From: Branchiostoma floridae
Lineage: Eukaryota; Chordata; Leptocardii; Amphioxiformes; Branchiostomatidae
Reading direction: 5' to 3'
Assembly: GCF_000003815.2 (NCBI RefSeq)
Contig: NC_049981.1
Coordinates: 18,461,041 to 18,525,040, forward strand
DNA: 64,000 nt
The position numbers were made by a program, and so were the translations under genes. The notes below the pieces were generated by a model. The model was given only the letters and a program-made list of their open reading frames with translations. It had not been told where the DNA came from and searched no databases. The stretch's first letter is position 1; each line of letters begins with the position of its first letter. Of the stretch, positions 13,379 to 22,650 are shown in pieces.

Positions 13379-13424
<46 letters not shown>
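13379..13424. repeat. GT microsatellite
   Basis: Uninterrupted (TG)n of about 44 bp, preceded by a looser GT-rich tract from about 13315. Confidence 0.95.
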
Positions 13425-13425
<1 letters not shown>

Positions 13426-13451
13426 CTGAACAGCATAATAAGAAATGATAC

Positions 13452-13644
13452 TTAATTTGTTGGTAGAAGTTGGCAAGATGAATAAATGATTCCATTATGT
13501 TCCCCTGGCGGCTTTCCGCGGCGATGCAGCGGAATTCTTTTCTTGCTATCTCTTGGTCTGGTGTACATATGTGGCAGTGCGAAGGAGAGACGACCTGGTC
13601 CCTGTCCAAGGCAGAGTTATCCTCGTAACATTGATCTAGTCCTG
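13452..13644 (-). CDS. Weak candidate internal exon, cysteine-containing unknown protein
   Basis: A good minus-strand acceptor (cgccttctcacag) precedes 13644. The frame reads GLDQCYEDNSALDRDQVV, then a Cys-His-rich piece (HCHICTPDQEIARKEF) and RCIAAESRQG. A possible donor AA|gtatca lies at 13452. The first part looks like a secreted or extracellular protein; the second half is less convincing. No upstream exon was found that joins it, so the gene model is not closed. Confidence 0.2.
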
Positions 13645-16344
13645 CTGTGAGAAGGCGAGGGCAGCCTGATACTCAAACTAGAACTGCGACGTTCAAACCG
13701 ATGTTTGAAAGGAATTTAGTATCAAAACCTGTCCTAGAAAAAAGTTTTTCGCACAAACTAAATCCTTTTCTCGTGGTACATTTTATCACGATCTTTTCTT
13801 ATTGGCAACATTTTAACAACCAGTTCTACTGTTCCACCTCTGTCATTGCTGTCTGTGACGCAGACAGATGTGTCGGGTCACGCGGTCTTTGTCCTGTATG
13901 GAACCCTGCAACCAAACGACTGGTAATGATCTTGAAGTGAATATTGAACTTTAACATCACCAGCAGAGATTTGTACCAGGTGTTTGGAGATAGGGCAAGG
14001 CCGTAATCAGGTACAGGCAGCCAACTGAAGGTTTCCTAGAATTCTAAGGCTAAAGTTGACAAGTCGTTGAGATCATTTTTGCCTTTGCCAAGAAGTTTAG
14101 TTTTAGGTGCGTGTGTGGACTGCGTGTGTCCAGTGCGGGTGGATCCTTATGATATTTGGTATGTGAGTAAAGGTCGAGAAAACTAAGGTCAAGTTCAATA
14201 ATGGGCCTGAAAGAGGCTTTCTACGGTACTGTAGCAGAACGTCTAGTTTTGATATTAGCATCCGGATCTATCTGGTATTCTGGACATATACTGGACTCCA
14301 TGTATGAATGTTAGATACAAATAGCTTTTGAATTATGTAGGATAGCTGGAAAAGAGATAGTCTGAACAGATATTCATACTGGGCCGAAATTGCGGAAAAG
14401 CTCAAAAGTTACAGCCAAACCTTAACCCCGGCGATCATTTTCCATTGTAGGAAGTTGCAACGCAACAGCGTTCAAAGATCTTCGAAATGAAACTGTAGGT
14501 TCTTTTCAGCACACAGTAATTGGGGGAGGGGGATGTGGGGTTTGGACCGTTTGGTATCTCAAGTTGCTGTCATGATAAATATGTCTACGCATTTCTCCAA
14601 AAGGGGCAGCCTCGTCTGCCCCGGCACCTGCCAAATGGGACTCCCCGGGCTAGCAAGGACGGTCGTCAACTTTTAATGAGGGATTGTACGTTATTGAAAG
14701 GAGGGGTGTCCAGAATTACGAATGCGTAATCAATAGATTCGGCGGCGCAATATACTAGTAATATATTCCTCAGATCATGGGATGGCGTCTAGTCTAGCGG
14801 GGGAAAGGTGACCATCCCAAAAGTCATAGCAACACACATCCCACAGCACACATCCCAGATGGCAGACTGTGGCCAACAAGCATATAACGTTAAACCTGTA
14901 CGACTTTGCAACAGGTGGTAACGTTACAACTTGGTAAGTAAATGTTCTTTTTTCTTGAATTTTTTAAAAGATTTTATGACTTTCGTAACTTGTGTATACA
15001 GTGTGGGACTGGTGTGCCATAGATGTCAATCATTACTTGAAATATTGAATCCAAACTACAGTGTTTTCCTGCAAACGCTATTGAATGATGGTATGGTATT
15101 GCTTGTGCATCAGAAAACAAAAATGCACCGTGCGTATAACATGATATCATGTCTCTGCGTCCCTGTGATATTTAACTTGACTATAAATTGCAGTACATTC
15201 TAAGTCCCGACTGAGTCATTGACAAAACTATTCGGGGAGTAGTTGGAAAACTGTTGATTGTTATTCTGTCCACGCCAAATTGCATTTCTATTGTCCTTGT
15301 CAGCAGGGCTAGCTATTTGTAATACACCGGCTACCCGGGTAGAACTGCGCGTGCTTAACAGTCAAACCAAGAAATGAATAAGATGTTATGCTAAATAGAT
15401 AAAATGTTGTGCCAAAAAGCAGTTACTCAAGCAACTAGATATGATGGTTAGACGTTTTAGATAGCATCAGTGACACTGACGATAGATAGTGGATGACGAA
15501 AGATAGAGGATGCTATCTGAAACGTCTGACCGTTTCCAAAATCATTTCCAGTTGCTTGACTACATGCTTTTTGACATATCTTATTACCTGGGTCAGGCTG
15601 GATGTATAACCTTCATCAACGTAAATAATAAATCATTGTTGTATAAAGTCAAAAGGCGTATACACAATGATTACTCTGTATATATATATCATGCTCGATA
15701 GTTTTATCCACAAAGACTGAAGTTGAAAGAAATAAGACATCAAGCTAAAAGAAAATTTAGAGTCAAACCTCAGAGAAAGTTCATCTGCGTTGGCAGAAGT
15801 CATTCCGGAACAAGTTGAACCATAATTTGTGTTGGAAATCACAGTTTAACTTTGATCCAGAAGAATCAATGTAATTTACCGTTCTTCTTTACAAACCACC
15901 CTCTGCATCGAACAAAACATAAACACTGTACAAAGTACATACGAACTTCTCTTCTGTTGTTTTGTCTTGCCTTTGTCGGTCTAGCGTAACAAATCCCTGC
16001 CTTCTTCTCAGCACTCCTGAATCCAAGTTGATTCGTAGAAATTATTGATACATGCCATATTTCTCATTCAAAGCTCGATACTAAATGATATTACAATTGT
16101 AGGTCATTCTTATTCTGATAGAGTTGTTCAATTCATATTTGTATCAGTTGGTATCTTATATGACTACCACTTATTTCAAACAGTTGAGATTAGTAACTAA
16201 GGTGTATATACGGTGATCGATTTTCTTAGGTTGTGGAAGGAAAGAAATGGAAACAAAACTGAACACTGAAGAACAAAACGTGTTGGTTTCTCCGTAGGTC
16301 AGGGCCGTTTGGATCGTCGGTATCTCCGCCAAGCTGGATCACAC
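13645..16344. other. Intergenic stretch downstream of the cysteine-rich gene
   Basis: Apart from the hairpin at 15421-15564, I see no gene or clear element. The segment 15780-15870 resembles 5590-5870, including 'ttggaaatcacagt' and 'actttgatccagaa' words, so both are probably copies of one dispersed repeat. Confidence 0.35.
15421..15564. repeat. Imperfect long hairpin (inverted repeat)
   Basis: The left arm 'gttactcaagcaactagata...tagatagcatc' pairs with the right arm 'gatgctatctgaaacgtctg...agttgcttgactac' over about 50 bp with mismatches, around a short loop. A one-armed relative ('agttactaaagcaattga', 'aacggtcagacg') lies near 2388-2430. Most likely a non-autonomous inverted-repeat transposon. 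Confidence 0.55.
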
Positions 16345-16370
16345 TCAGTCACACTCCCCTTCGTCACACG
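16345..16370 (-). CDS. Cysteine-rich protein, exon 5 (terminal)
   Basis: Acceptor tatattttcag, then CGTGTGACGAAGGGG, coding S-CDEGECD and stop TGA at 16347-16345. The split serine codon is completed by T from exon 4. Confidence 0.65.
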
Positions 16371-19300
16371 CTGAAAATATAAAACAAGATTCGGGTGTTA
16401 GAAGCCACAATTAGTGATGGGTGCTATCGTCTAGATCATACGGTAGTCTGAATATTGGTAACTTACATGTGAAGACCTGCAAACTGGCACAGGCGTGACA
16501 TTGACTTCGGACCTGGCAGCAGTTGCAATATACAGCAGCATATGCATGTGCCCCCTCCTCCTTCGGGCAGTATTGACCATGGTAAAATCCTAATTGATAT
16601 CAGCCCTACAACTTCGACTGATTGGGCTACAGCAATGCTCTGATAATCCCCCGACTACCCTCCAGATAATCGTAAACGATCATTGGATAAACTTAAAGTG
16701 GGCGATATAACTTTTGCAATGTATCTCTGGGTGTTTGTTTAACAATTCATAGCCTTTGCAACTTTATTTTCCACTTTCTTTGACTTTCATCTGTGGCAAT
16801 CATCCCGGAACCATTCCCATCATACATCTATACATATATAGTGGACAGAACCAGTACGAACCCTGGCAGAACTCCTTGGTGGGATCAGGTAAGTAGCCAT
16901 CAGGACAGGTGACCACGCACGTACCGTACCTGCAACGGAACGTCAACGTTGTCGTAAAATAAAATAAAAAGTAGGTAAAGGTAGTCTCATAGCTCGTTAT
17001 TTATTGAGACGGTGGGACACCGAATGTCTAGCCAGGAATCGAACCAGTAACCTCTCGCATGATCTCGTGTCTGCTGGCCTAGCCACCCGACCATTCGACG
17101 ATATATGTGTCTTAACGTAATGATAATAAATAATGATAATAAAGAAGTGACTAAAAGCTGTTTATAGTGTGAAATAGTAAGAAGTGTGAGTTATATTCAG
17201 TGGAATGTCCCTCTTACTTTGAACGGGCACAGCTGCCATCCACGAAGTGCGCGATGAATCCCTGCATGCACTGGAAACAGCCGTACTCATAGTGGCACTG
17301 GCTCTGCACACAGTGGTCCGGGCATTCTGTAGGGACACACAAGTCAAGTCAAGTTTATTGCACAACGATTATAACAGGTACAATGTATGGCAAATAACGT
17401 ATACCTATCTACATCTAATCTAACATAATAGAAAATATGGCGGCATAGTGTATTTCACATTGTTAAAGCACTACTTCTCTTTTGCATAGCATTATATATA
17501 CTAAACGTTATAGGCCTAGGTGGACAGATATGGGGTCGGGACATAATAGAAGCACACAGCACGACACGATTACTAGGGATGCGGTCACGGTCAGAAGCTG
17601 AATACTCTCCAAGTAGAGGCCTTTTGGCTCCCAATGTTTTTTTACAAGCTTGTTCTCCCGGTATTTTTGTCATCTCTAATTTGTGCTGTTTTCTTCGTGA
17701 CAGACATTTGATTTGTTATTATACTATTAGATAGCTTCATTTATGTCACGATAGTTAATTATACTAGTAACCATCCAGCACCGCCATATTACCCCAAACC
17801 AGTCAGAGCTCCCATTTCTTTTCCAACATTCTTCTCTGCTTTGACAGTCTTTGATATCCACGGAGGATACAGGACTCTGTCATGCTGGACAGAAATTTGT
17901 GGAAATCCTGGTGTCACCTGTAGATCTCAGAGGATAAGAGGTGACAAGGACCCCTCCCCCCTTCACACACACCTGATGAAGTTAGCTAGGTTAGGTTCTG
18001 GTTTGGTCCGACTTTCTTGTTTGTTAGCGCCGACAACAGCCTAACCTCTTCTCGGAGATTATAAGTTACACACCAATGGAGACACATGTTGAAGGCGTCA
18101 GTTGTATGTACAAGTGACAGGGCATAGATGAACCATTGATAACAGGTCACCTGTGGGTTCGTTATCTTTGCGTGCAGAATGTAAGCCCTTGTCAGGGCTT
18201 CTTTCCAAGTTATGTCCGTACATTGGACCTTGTTGTTGGACATTTGCTTTGATAGATATGCTGCTTTCTGACGTTCCAGTCAACCCCCGGAACTCCTGAC
18301 TCCTGACTTCCCATTAATTAACCATTTAGCTCACTAATGGATTTCCGATTTCTCGTCTTGAAAAAGGTGAGTGCACGTCACCATGGTCATTTTTCAAGCC
18401 GTTACATTGTCCACTTTGAAGTCACAGCTCTTAAAATCACACTTTTTGTCTGCTAGTTGTCGGAATCACGTGCACAAAGGTACAGGGCGTGTGTGTAGTC
18501 TTGGCTGGGATCCCAGGCGTGACCTCATTGGTCTGCAATGGCCCATGCCCCTCATGACCCGGGGGCCCGTGTCCTTTAATGGCCCTTGAGGTAAGAAGAC
18601 AAGACCAGGTGAAAATATGCTACGTCTAGGGACTATCGAAGATTGAAAATGAATGCACCCGCTGGAACCCTCATTCGGTTACATGACTAAAACTTTTCCC
18701 GTTTGAAGTTTGAGGCCCACACCTTGTGAAGTCAAGAGAAACCCAGTTAAACACCTGCTTTCACTCAGAAGCCTGCCACTTGGTGCGATCTATCGGCAGA
18801 CAGGGGTTTCGCGCCCCAGCTGCGCGTTAAGTCTCTGGGAATGCCAGTGCAGCCAGGGATCTGTTCTATATAGGATAGAAATGCCAATGAACCTTCACTC
18901 ATGCAAGCTAACTGAGTGTTAAACACTGTTCTACAATGGTCTTTCATTATGAGACATTCATTTTTCATCATTATTTTTGAGTGGGTGGGTTGAGGTGTTA
19001 TGGGGTGGGGTGGGGTGGGCTAGTAGTGTAATGGGCTAGTGGTGGACAACGCACACAGGTCAGAAATGACATTGAATTGAACTTGGTTAGCGACCCAAAC
19101 TGCAAACTCTAGAATTTCTACCTGGCCAAAGAACCCAACTCTGCTCTACTCTACTCTACGCCACACTTCTATACTATACTTCACTATACTATACTAGAGT
19201 ACTCCATTTAATCACGAGACAACGTTAGCAGCGATGCTTTTGCTTCTATGGCACACTGTCAATGACCCGAAGGCAGCAGTCATGGCTGGTGTGCTGCGCC

Positions 19301-20851
19301 ATATCAGACCTCCTCAGGTATTTATCAACGTTGCGCGGACGTCTCGACAGATTAGTCCCAAGACGGGGCAGGTGTTCGTAATGTTAGTAGAGTAAGAAAG
19401 CACGGTTGGAAGGGGCTACAGAAGATTGAGTAGCCTCCTTTGCAGGCTCTAGCTAGGTGTCTGGCTTTTTTTCTAACGGCATATCAGTTCTATTGCTCCC
19501 AGTTTCTATTGCATCTGACTCGTTGATCCCAACCGTCGTACTGCCGCAGTCTCCAAGCAGAGTTCGGCTCCAGCTGTTTTTGACGTGTTTTAGGCGTTTT
19601 TGTCGGGGTTTCTATATAACGTTATGTGGATATTGCAATTTGAACAAAAGATATGACGAACGCCATTTTGTTATTGAATGTAGAGTTGTTTCCATATTTA
19701 ATACACTTAAGTAATGTAGAAAACTTCATATTCCCAATAGTAGTAGTAGTAGTTCATATTCCCAATACAACTAGACAAACCTTCCATCATAAAACATATC
19801 TCTTCTTTTATCTTCACTACAAATGAAAGGCAATAAGTTGAATTAATGTTTGTTTAATGAAATTGTTTTACTTTTGGCAGTGAAACCAAAGCAAATGAAG
19901 CAACGGAATTCGTCTGAATGAGTATGACAGTTGCGTTAGATTTTGCGGGCAGCCAAACGTCTTATTTTGTTCAGTATTTCCTGAAATATAACGCAAGAAC
20001 TTCGTAGAAGCCAAAAGGATGTGGATGAATTCTCTCACGCCAACACAGTTGGACCTTGACTTGCGTCCATCATTCTTTTTACAGCCAAACTTTTCTGAGT
20101 AACTTCCGTTGGCTGCGGAGTCCTTAGTCTCCACATGACCCTTCTACGGACTGAAAAAAATCACGAAATAGAGTGGATATGTTGCCAACGACGTTTGCCA
20201 ACTATAGGGGGACATATCTGCGGGCGGCTGTGCACTCCTATGGGTGGTCAACTTCTTTGGCAACATTTACGTACATATCCCCCTATTTTGGCCAATATCT
20301 AAAATAGTTTTCACTCCCTCTGGAGAAGTCTAGTGGAATATTTCCAGGCGCAAGTTTCTCCATTTTCACACCAGTCACGACCCGTTTATTAGTTACCCAT
20401 CGAATAATGTACAAGAATGGCAATGGCCGTGGCAAGATACCAAAAAGCAGATCTAAATTTTTTTCTAGGTGAAACAGGTACAAAAATCTGGAACTTGTAA
20501 GAATGAAAAAAAGCCATTAGTCACTATATGTATGTTAACTAGGTAGGGACTTTTGCGATTCTACCGGTAGAGATCACGATTTGCGATAGGCCCTTCTCGT
20601 TATGCAGTCGACAGAGATCGCACCCAGGACCTGTTCCAACACAATCGGTGACTCTATCAGTAGAGATCCCGTGATCGGATTCTATATGTAGACAGAGACT
20701 GTGGTCACGATCCCTGTCGAACTTCCCCGAATCTGCTAGATCGCAGAGTCTCTACTGACATATACAACAAACCTCCGTAGAAGTCGAACGCCTCCGTCAC
20801 CAAGGCCAGCGACAGCAATGCTGTCACCAGCAAGACAGCCGTCAGACGCAT
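16345..20851 (-). CDS. Secreted furin-repeat-like cysteine-rich protein (5 exons)
   Basis: The exons join as 20851-20773, 17326-17218, 16929-16862, 16589-16467 and 16370-16345 (minus). This gives 134 residues with every junction in phase. Residues 1-19 or so are a clear signal peptide (MRLTAVLLVTALLSLALVTEA); the mature part has 17 cysteines. The N-terminal half reads ECPDHCVQSQC, GCFQCMQGF, then YGTCVVTCPDGYLPDP, which is the spacing of a furin-like/growth-factor-receptor cysteine-rich repeat. The C-terminal half has a YCNCCQVRSQCHAC cluster and ends SCDEGECD. I infer an extracellular binding or structural protein; function is unknown and I know no named homologue. The protein does not appear broken. 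Weak points are the unusual donor of exon 3 (CAGG|GTTCGT) and the acceptor of exon 4, which lies in a dispersed repeat. An alternative junction there could change residues 86-93. Confidence 0.7.
16467..16589 (-). CDS. Cysteine-rich protein, exon 4
   Basis: Encodes FYHGQYCPKEEG...YCNCCQVRSQCHAC...VFT. The donor ACAT|GTAAGTTA is excellent. The acceptor (caattag|GA) and about the first 19 bases fall inside a sequence also found at 43655-43712 in a tetraspanin intron, so this boundary may have been supplied by a repeat. Confidence 0.6.
16571..16625. repeat. Dispersed repeat arm shared with 43655-43712
   Basis: 'tattgaccatggtaaaatcc' followed by 'taattgatatcagccctac' is nearly identical to plus-strand sequence at 43655-43712 in tetraspanin intron 6. 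In that copy a palindrome (ccatgg...ccatgg around tcaatattga) is visible. Here it straddles the acceptor of exon 4 of the minus-strand gene. Confidence 0.75.
16862..16929 (-). CDS. Cysteine-rich protein, exon 3
   Basis: Acceptor ccgttgcag, then YGTCVVTCPDGYLPDPTKEF-CQG, the most furin-repeat-like part. The donor is taken as CAGG|GTTCGT because it is the choice I found that keeps the frame into exon 4; it is not a consensus donor. Confidence 0.6.
17218..17326 (-). CDS. Cysteine-rich protein, exon 2
   Basis: Acceptor tgtccctacag; donor CAAA|GTAAGAG is strong. Encodes ECPDHCVQSQCHYEYGC, FQCMQGFIAHFVDGSC and ARSK, with six cysteines in 36 residues. An A/T-rich LINE-3'-end-like sequence (caagtttattgcacaac on plus) begins about 20 bp upstream of the acceptor. 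Confidence 0.7.
17341..17700 (-). mobile_element. Probable LINE 3'-end fragment
   Basis: On the minus strand the sequence ends in 'gtgcaataaacttgacttg', an AATAAA-bearing terminus with a short repeated tail. A 72-codon open frame (17455-17673, minus) has no reverse-transcriptase motif. I infer a 3'-terminal retroelement fragment inserted directly upstream of exon 2 of the cysteine-rich gene; the family is not resolved. Confidence 0.35.
17701..20772. other. Intron 1 of the cysteine-rich gene
   Basis: About 3 kb without a visible exon. A palindromic segment lies at 20168-20290, where 'ccaactatagggggacatat' is mirrored by 'acatatccccctattttgg'. A repetitive patch rich in 'agagatcgc/tagagatcac' words runs at 20560-20770, just beside exon 1. 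Confidence 0.5.
20773..20851 (-). CDS. Cysteine-rich protein, exon 1 (signal peptide)
   Basis: ATG at 20851-20849 opens MRLTAVLLVTALLSLALVTE-AFDFYG, a textbook signal peptide with probable cleavage after TEA. Donor CGGAG|GTTTGT. An in-frame upstream ATG at 20923 would add 24 residues and bury the signal peptide, so the downstream start is preferred. Confidence 0.65.
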
Positions 20852-22445
20852 GCTGTCCGTATGGGCTGCCCTGAAGATGGAAAACTGGGCCAAAATCTGA
20901 AGCCTTCGCCTCAAAATCAACAAAGCTCCGTCCCTTGTGGGAATACTCTCCTTCTCTCCACGGCTTTTTCTGCCGCGTACTAGTATCTAAGCCAGGACCT
21001 TCATTTGTCTTGACTGCCTGAAGGACCTATTGTATTGACAGACAATGCCTGACCAACAGCAATGTACAGGTCACAATGAATGAATAAATAATGAACGTTC
21101 AAATTCAACGGTTGCTGAGTTTTCTGTGGACTATTTTCTGGTATCCAACTTAGCACGTGAGACTATACAAAACTTAACACAAAGTTTTGAAGATTGATTT
21201 ATTATACGCAATAAAAAATGTTCTTTTGTCAGATTGTCCCGCGACCCGAATCGGCAAACAAACACTGATTCATGTTTCTTCCGTTCGTTGATAGGTCTGA
21301 AGACATTACGAACGTAACAGTTACACGCAACGGCGTTTGTACAGGGATTATAGAGAACAATCACTACCAAAACATCATTATAGAGTTGGACGGGCCTTTC
21401 AGTGGTCCTTGGTGCCCTTGGTGACACGGTACACAGAAAGTAAAGTTTGTTCAGGGTACGAATTGACTGACCTGGGTGCACTTGAATGTTTTTGAAAGTT
21501 TGAATTGATTACATATTTCTACACATACAGTGTAGAAATTCTGGATGTCTTTTAAGAAGTCACTTTGGCATGAAAAAATGGGAGTAATTTCTTTGGAATG
21601 TGGCTGAACCCATATTGAACCTGCTTCAAAACAAATTACTTTATGTACTTTCACAAAAATGATATTAACTTCTTTTCGCTCTCACTCTGTGTGAGAGTGT
21701 GCGTTTTTCGTGTCTACGGTGTGTGTGTGTGTGTTTGTTTATGTGTGGGTGTATGTATGTGTGTGCGTACGTGCGTGTGTGCGTGTGTGACAGTGTGTGT
21801 GTGTGTATGTGTGTGTTTGTTTGTGTTAGTGTGTGTGTGCGGTGTTAGATGTGTGTGTGCTTGTGTGTCTTTGAATGCGTGGGTATAACTGTTTGTTTCT
21901 TATGCGCATGTGTGAGTGTGTGTCTGTCTCTGCGTCTATGTGCCTCCGAGACCCAACCACACCATGAATCTTGTTCTCGCATCACCACAAACTGCACTCA
22001 GTAGATTTGAATGGATTTGATCAGAGATTTGATCAAGGGTTGGATTTAATATGAATGGTGACATTTTCATGAGGTTTGGCATTGAAATAGCTTTGCTATT
22101 GAGGTAAGTTAAGTTAAAATATACCTAGGACATCTAAGGTAGGAACATAGGTACCTTTAAAGGATTTTGCGGTGCACGGTGTAGAAGCCCCATTCAGCGA
22201 TGTTTGAAAAAATTGCAGTTGATTCCTTGTGCAATTTATTAAACAGTGCCCCACATTGGGATGTTTGTTAACTGGGATGCTTGTTAAGTGAAAAATGATT
22301 TCATGCTGAGCAAAAAGCTGCTTTATAAAAGCAGTAATTTTTTTCATGGTATTACTCCAAGACTTCTGTTCTGCTCAAATCAGATCACGTAGCGCTCGCC
22401 TGCGGTGGCATTGTTGTTGCCGTTTGCCAGCGCTCCCCATCTTGA
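20852..22445. other. Intergenic interval between the cysteine-rich gene and the tetraspanin gene
   Basis: Divergent intergenic DNA. It holds a GT-rich microsatellite (21688-21930) and no supportable exon. Minus-strand frames at 21131-21654 are open but featureless. Confidence 0.5.
21688..21930. repeat. GT-rich microsatellite
   Basis: Interrupted (GT)n with GTTT, GTAT and GTGC variants over about 240 bp. It generates Cys/Val-rich open frames that are not genes. Confidence 0.9.
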
Positions 22446-22453
22446 TGACGTCA
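22446..22453. promoter_or_regulatory. Consensus CRE palindrome upstream of the tetraspanin start
   Basis: TGACGTCA, the full palindromic CREB/ATF site, sits 129 bp before the tetraspanin ATG in a locally GC-richer stretch. This is where a proximal promoter or 5' UTR would be. Binding and TSS position are not shown by the sequence. Confidence 0.4.
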
Positions 22454-22581
22454 GCACAAGTCAGCCCCAGGAATGAATAGTAGCGGTAAAGGCAGGATCT
22501 GACTCAACCTTTCAGGCGAAAATCGCCGACGTTTTCCTCTTCTTTTTGACGTTTTATGGGTTCCTGACCAAGCTACAAGCC

Positions 22582-22650
22582 ATGGCCAGAGATACAGAAG
22601 TGAGCTGCTTGGTCAAGTACCTGGTTTTTGGCTTCAACGTGATATTTTGG
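22582..22650 (+). CDS. TSPAN5/14/17-like: Tetraspanin exon 1
   Basis: Encodes [23 protein letters not shown]: the cytoplasmic N-terminus with a palmitoylatable cysteine and the first half of TM1. Donor TTTTGG|GTGAGTA. Confidence 0.93.

Noticed and set aside
20852-20923. Upstream ATG for the cysteine-rich protein adding 24 residues
   Set aside because: It would place a basic stretch before the signal peptide; the 20851 start gives a normal secretory leader.
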